A DNA stretch of 64,000 bases, taken from the NCBI RefSeq assembly GCF_000373385.1, contig NZ_KB891331.1, forward strand, positions 112,969 through 176,968, written 5' to 3'. Source of the DNA: Thiobacillus thioparus DSM 505 (GTDB lineage: Bacteria; Pseudomonadota; Gammaproteobacteria; Burkholderiales; Thiobacillaceae). The position numbers and the translations under genes are program-made. The stretch's first letter is position 1. Every line of letters begins with the position of its first letter. This document shows, one piece after another, positions 61,747-64,000 of this stretch. The notes under the pieces were generated by a model. That model searched no databases and was not told the DNA's origin. It was given only the letters and a program-made list of their open reading frames with translations.

Positions 61747-63639
61747 TCAATACTCGAAATAACGCGCCATGACGGCCTGCAACTTGCGGGCCTGGCGGAA
61801 GGCTTCCTTGAGGATGCGCCGGTCGAGCGCGTTGAGCTGCTCCGGATCAATGCGGTTGCCCGGCGCATCACCGTGGGTCTGCGCCGTGTGCTGGCGGCGC
61901 AGTCGCAGAAGCTGGATGAAATGGAACGCGGCCACCCACGCCTCGACCTCGTCCGGCGCCAGGTTCCACGCCCGGGCGGTGGCGCGCAGGCGCGCCACCG
62001 TGCTGGACGCGTTCACCCCGGCATACAACGCAAAGATGCGGGCAACATCGACGAAGGGTGTGACCCCGTTGATCTTGAGATCCAGCGTATGCGCCTGCGC
62101 GCCGCCCGCCGCCGTCACGAAATCCCGCACCAGTCCCAGCGGCGGGCGATTGGCGAGCGCATTCTCCGCCATTCGCTTGAGAAACAGCCGGTTTTCCCAG
62201 GCGGTGGCATTCAGCCAGTCCCGCAATTCCTCGCTCAGTTCCTGCGCGCCATATAAGGGGCGAAAGTCGAAAAACACGGTGGCGTGGAGCAGGGCCGGCG
62301 CGTCGGCCCGATGGATCCAGTTGGCGAAGGTGGCCCGCCATTCGTCCAGGCTCTGGCACCACTTCGGATTACTGGCCATGATTTCGCCCTTGCAGAGCGG
62401 AAAGCCGCACGCCGCCAGCCGATGGTTCACCCGTTCGGCAAACGCCAGCAGGGCCGCACGCTCCTCCGCCGTGGCGGCCCGGTAGATCAGCGCATTGTCC
62501 TGGTCGGTCGCCAGGGTCTGCTCCATCCGGCCCTCCGAGCCCAGAGCAAGCCAGCACCACGGCACATCGGGCAGATGGGCGGCGCACACTTCCAGTTCGA
62601 TCACCCGCTGCGTCAGCTTGTCGTTCAGGCTGGAGAGGATGGCGGTCAGGTTTTCTGCGTTCATGCCCTGCGCCAGCAGGTTGTGCGCAAGCTCGCCGAT
62701 GGCGTGCGCCAACATCGGAAGCGCGGCCGGATCGTCAGCGCGCGCAATGGCGCCGGTAATTCCTTCCATGGACAGACGGCGCAGCGTGAACACGTCCTTT
62801 TCCGAGATCACGCCGACGAGCCGCCCGTCCTCCACCAGTGGCAGATGGTGAACGCCCTGCCGCGCCATCACCAGCAGCGCGTCCGCCACGGTCGCCCCGC
62901 CTTCCAGCGTGGCAGGGTTGGGCGTCATCACGCTGGAAATCGCTGTCGTGAGGGGAATCCCTGCCAGCGTCACGCGCCGCAGCACATCCTTCAGCGTCAG
63001 GATGCCCACCGGATGGCCGTGCGGATCGTTGACCACGACCGACCCCACGCGCGCCGCATCGATGGCGGCCAGCGCCTCGGCCAGCGGCGTTTCGGGCAGG
63101 ACCGCCACCGGCGCCTGACGAATCAGGCTGCGAACGGGGCGCGAGAAACGATTTTCGTCGTCCAGCGCCAGCGCATATTCCGACTGCACTGCACGCAGGG
63201 ACTGCTCCAGCAGGCTGGCGATGCGACGCGTGCAGAAATCACTGAACGCCCGGCTGCGGCCGAGTAAGGTATGAAAATCCGCGGCCGGCAGGCGATAGCA
63301 GAAGGTATCCGCCGCCGCGACATAGCGGTTCGCCACGGCGCGTCCCGCCAGCAGCGCGCCCAGCGGAAACATCTCGCCGTCGGTGAGCTGCAGCAGCCGC
63401 ACGCCCTGCGCATCCGGTGCCTCCCCTTCGACCACGCCCTGTTTGACGATGAACAGGTAGGCAGGCGGCTGGCCGTCGGCCTCGACCAGCGCCGCTTCCT
63501 GCGGGAAATACGCCACCGACAAGCGCTCTGCCGTCCACATCAGATCCGTCTCGTCCATGTCCGCGAAAGGCGCCTGCCGGCGCAACGTGTCGAGGGTGGC
63601 ACGGAGCAGGCTGCTGGCGAGGGGGATGGTAGAGGCCAT
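61747..63639 (-). CDS. cNMP-binding/CBS/DUF294 nucleotidyltransferase-like regulator
   Basis: A 630-residue cytosolic protein. A cyclic-nucleotide-binding-like domain (about 20-140, with LFIVKQGVVEGEA) is followed by two CBS repeats (about 165-290), a DUF294 nucleotidyltransferase-like domain (about 330-450, with ALGSEGRMEQTLATDQDNALI) and a DUF294 C-terminal helical domain. GSEGR and DQDN match the GlnD-type nucleotidyltransferase core. It sits upstream of the symporter pair, a common arrangement, and may adjust its activity to cell energy or nucleotides. The modified target is unknown. Confidence 0.9.
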   Translation of the reverse strand: MASTIPLASSLLRATLDTLRRQAPFADMDETDLMWTAERLSVAYFPQEAALVEADGQPPAYLFIVKQGVVEGEAPDAQGVRLLQLTDGEMFPLGALLAGRAVANRYVAAADTFCYRLPAADFHTLLGRSRAFSDFCTRRIASLLEQSLRAVQSEYALALDDENRFSRPVRSLIRQAPVAVLPETPLAEALAAIDAARVGSVVVNDPHGHPVGILTLKDVLRRVTLAGIPLTTAISSVMTPNPATLEGGATVADALLVMARQGVHHLPLVEDGRLVGVISEKDVFTLRRLSMEGITGAIARADDPAALPMLAHAIGELAHNLLAQGMNAENLTAILSSLNDKLTQRVIELEVCAAHLPDVPWCWLALGSEGRMEQTLATDQDNALIYRAATAEERAALLAFAERVNHRLAACGFPLCKGEIMASNPKWCQSLDEWRATFANWIHRADAPALLHATVFFDFRPLYGAQELSEELRDWLNATAWENRLFLKRMAENALANRPPLGLVRDFVTAAGGAQAHTLDLKINGVTPFVDVARIFALYAGVNASSTVARLRATARAWNLAPDEVEAWVAAFHFIQLLRLRRQHTAQTHGDAPGNRIDPEQLNALDRRILKEAFRQARKLQAVMARYFEY

Positions 63640-63795
63640 GCGGCAATCTTAATTTATCTCAGCGCCATCCATCCAAAGTCATGAATGGATCGAATTCCGA
63701 TACCGGGTTCAGCCGGCTGGCTCGCGTTGCCACACCACAAGGCCCTTGATCCGTGCTTGTCCAGGCCGCTCGTATGCCTCCGTGGGCCGTGCCTG

Positions 63796-63824
63796 TTGAC
63801 TTGCGGCCAGACTCAGGGTTTAAT
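63796..63824 (+). promoter_or_regulatory. Sigma70 promoter of tRNA-Phe
   Basis: TTGACT (63796-63801) and TTTAAT (63819-63824) are 17 bases apart, followed by a GC-rich discriminator (GCGCGC), the pattern of a stringently controlled stable-RNA promoter. It occupies the only notable part of the gap 63640-63874. Confidence 0.75.
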
Positions 63825-63874
63825 TGCGCGCTTTCCGCCAGCAACAGGCGGGGAAAAGTCCAAGAAATTCAAAT

Positions 63875-63950
63875 GGCCAGTTAGCTCAGTTGGTAGAGCA
63901 GCGGATTGAAAATCCGCGTGTCCTTGGTTCGATTCCGAGACTGGCCACCA
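63875..63950 (+). tRNA. tRNA-Phe (GAA)
   Basis: A 76-nt cloverleaf: acceptor GGCCAGU/ACUGGCC, D-arm GCUC/GAGC, anticodon stem GCGGA/UCCGC with loop UUGAAAA and anticodon GAA at 63908-63910, T-arm with GGUUCGAUUCC, and an encoded CCA end. Confidence 0.98.
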
Positions 63951-63955
63951 CTTCC

Positions 63956-63984
63956 AACGGTTCGCGCTTTTCGCGGGCCGTTTT
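63956..63984 (+). terminator. Candidate terminator after tRNA-Phe
   Basis: AACGGTTCGCG and CGCGGGCCGTT pair over 11 bp, with two G-T pairs, across a five-base loop and are followed by TT and then CGC; the T-run is short. Confidence 0.6.
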
Positions 63985-64000
63985 CGCTTTACCTTCCCAA

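Overview
The window looks like chromosomal DNA of a GC-rich betaproteobacterium. A Thiobacillus- or Sulfuricella-like member of the Nitrosomonadales is my best guess, but the genus is an inference. The evidence is a complete mraZ-to-ftsZ division and cell-wall (dcw) cluster followed by lpxC, a nearby secA with a dciA-type gene, CIRCE-controlled groESL, a meso-diaminopimelate-type MurE, lipid A and heptose genes, and several c-di-GMP and HDOD proteins. I see no insertion sequence, prophage, integron or CRISPR array. Nearly every base is coding, and genes often overlap by 1-4 bases.

Layout. 1-1.7 kb: the end of an OmpR-type response regulator and its QseC-like kinase. 1.7-6.2 kb (minus): a copper operon encoding a DUF2946-like Cys-rich protein, a small His-tailed protein, a TolC-type lipoprotein, a Tat-exported multicopper oxidase, a CusF-like protein and a Gly/Met-tailed exported protein. 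6.2-10.2 kb: two unknown genes, secA, and the dciA-like gene on plus. 10.4-13.1 kb: a diguanylate cyclase and an OmpA-type porin, convergent on a shared terminator. 13.3-32.3 kb (minus): mraZ-rsmH-ftsL-ftsI-murE-murF-mraY-murD-ftsW-murG-murC-murB-ddl-ftsQ-ftsA-ftsZ-lpxC plus a small membrane protein. A sigma70 promoter and four 10-bp MraZ boxes drive it; rnpB and its terminator lie directly upstream.

33-41.5 kb: a DUF1269 membrane protein, pyrC and rsmI (minus), then yraN, a DiaA/GmhA-family protein, dolP, rfaE2, ubiD, an EAL-HDOD protein, pyrR and a glycine-zipper protein (plus). 41.5-47.2 kb (minus): a small unknown protein, dacB, an HDOD-GAF protein, and tviC and tviB, which together should make UDP-GalNAcA. 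47.3-48.1 kb: a divergent exported serine protease. 48.1-54.9 kb (minus): a seven-gene unit of TetR regulator, cytochrome c'-like protein, three-part ABC exporter, beta-CASP nuclease and outer-membrane phospholipase A, with a well-formed promoter and operator. 54.9-58.4 kb: bioA divergent from groES-groEL across a CIRCE element. 58.5-64 kb: a DnaQ-like exonuclease, a two-subunit sodium:solute symporter, a cNMP/CBS/DUF294 regulator, and tRNA-Phe(GAA) with promoter and terminator.

The points most worth a second look are the seven-gene TetR-to-phospholipase operon, a 140-bp-period duplication of the murC start that leaves a 46-codon leader ORF between murG and murC, and the groESL/bioA region where one short stretch must serve both directions.
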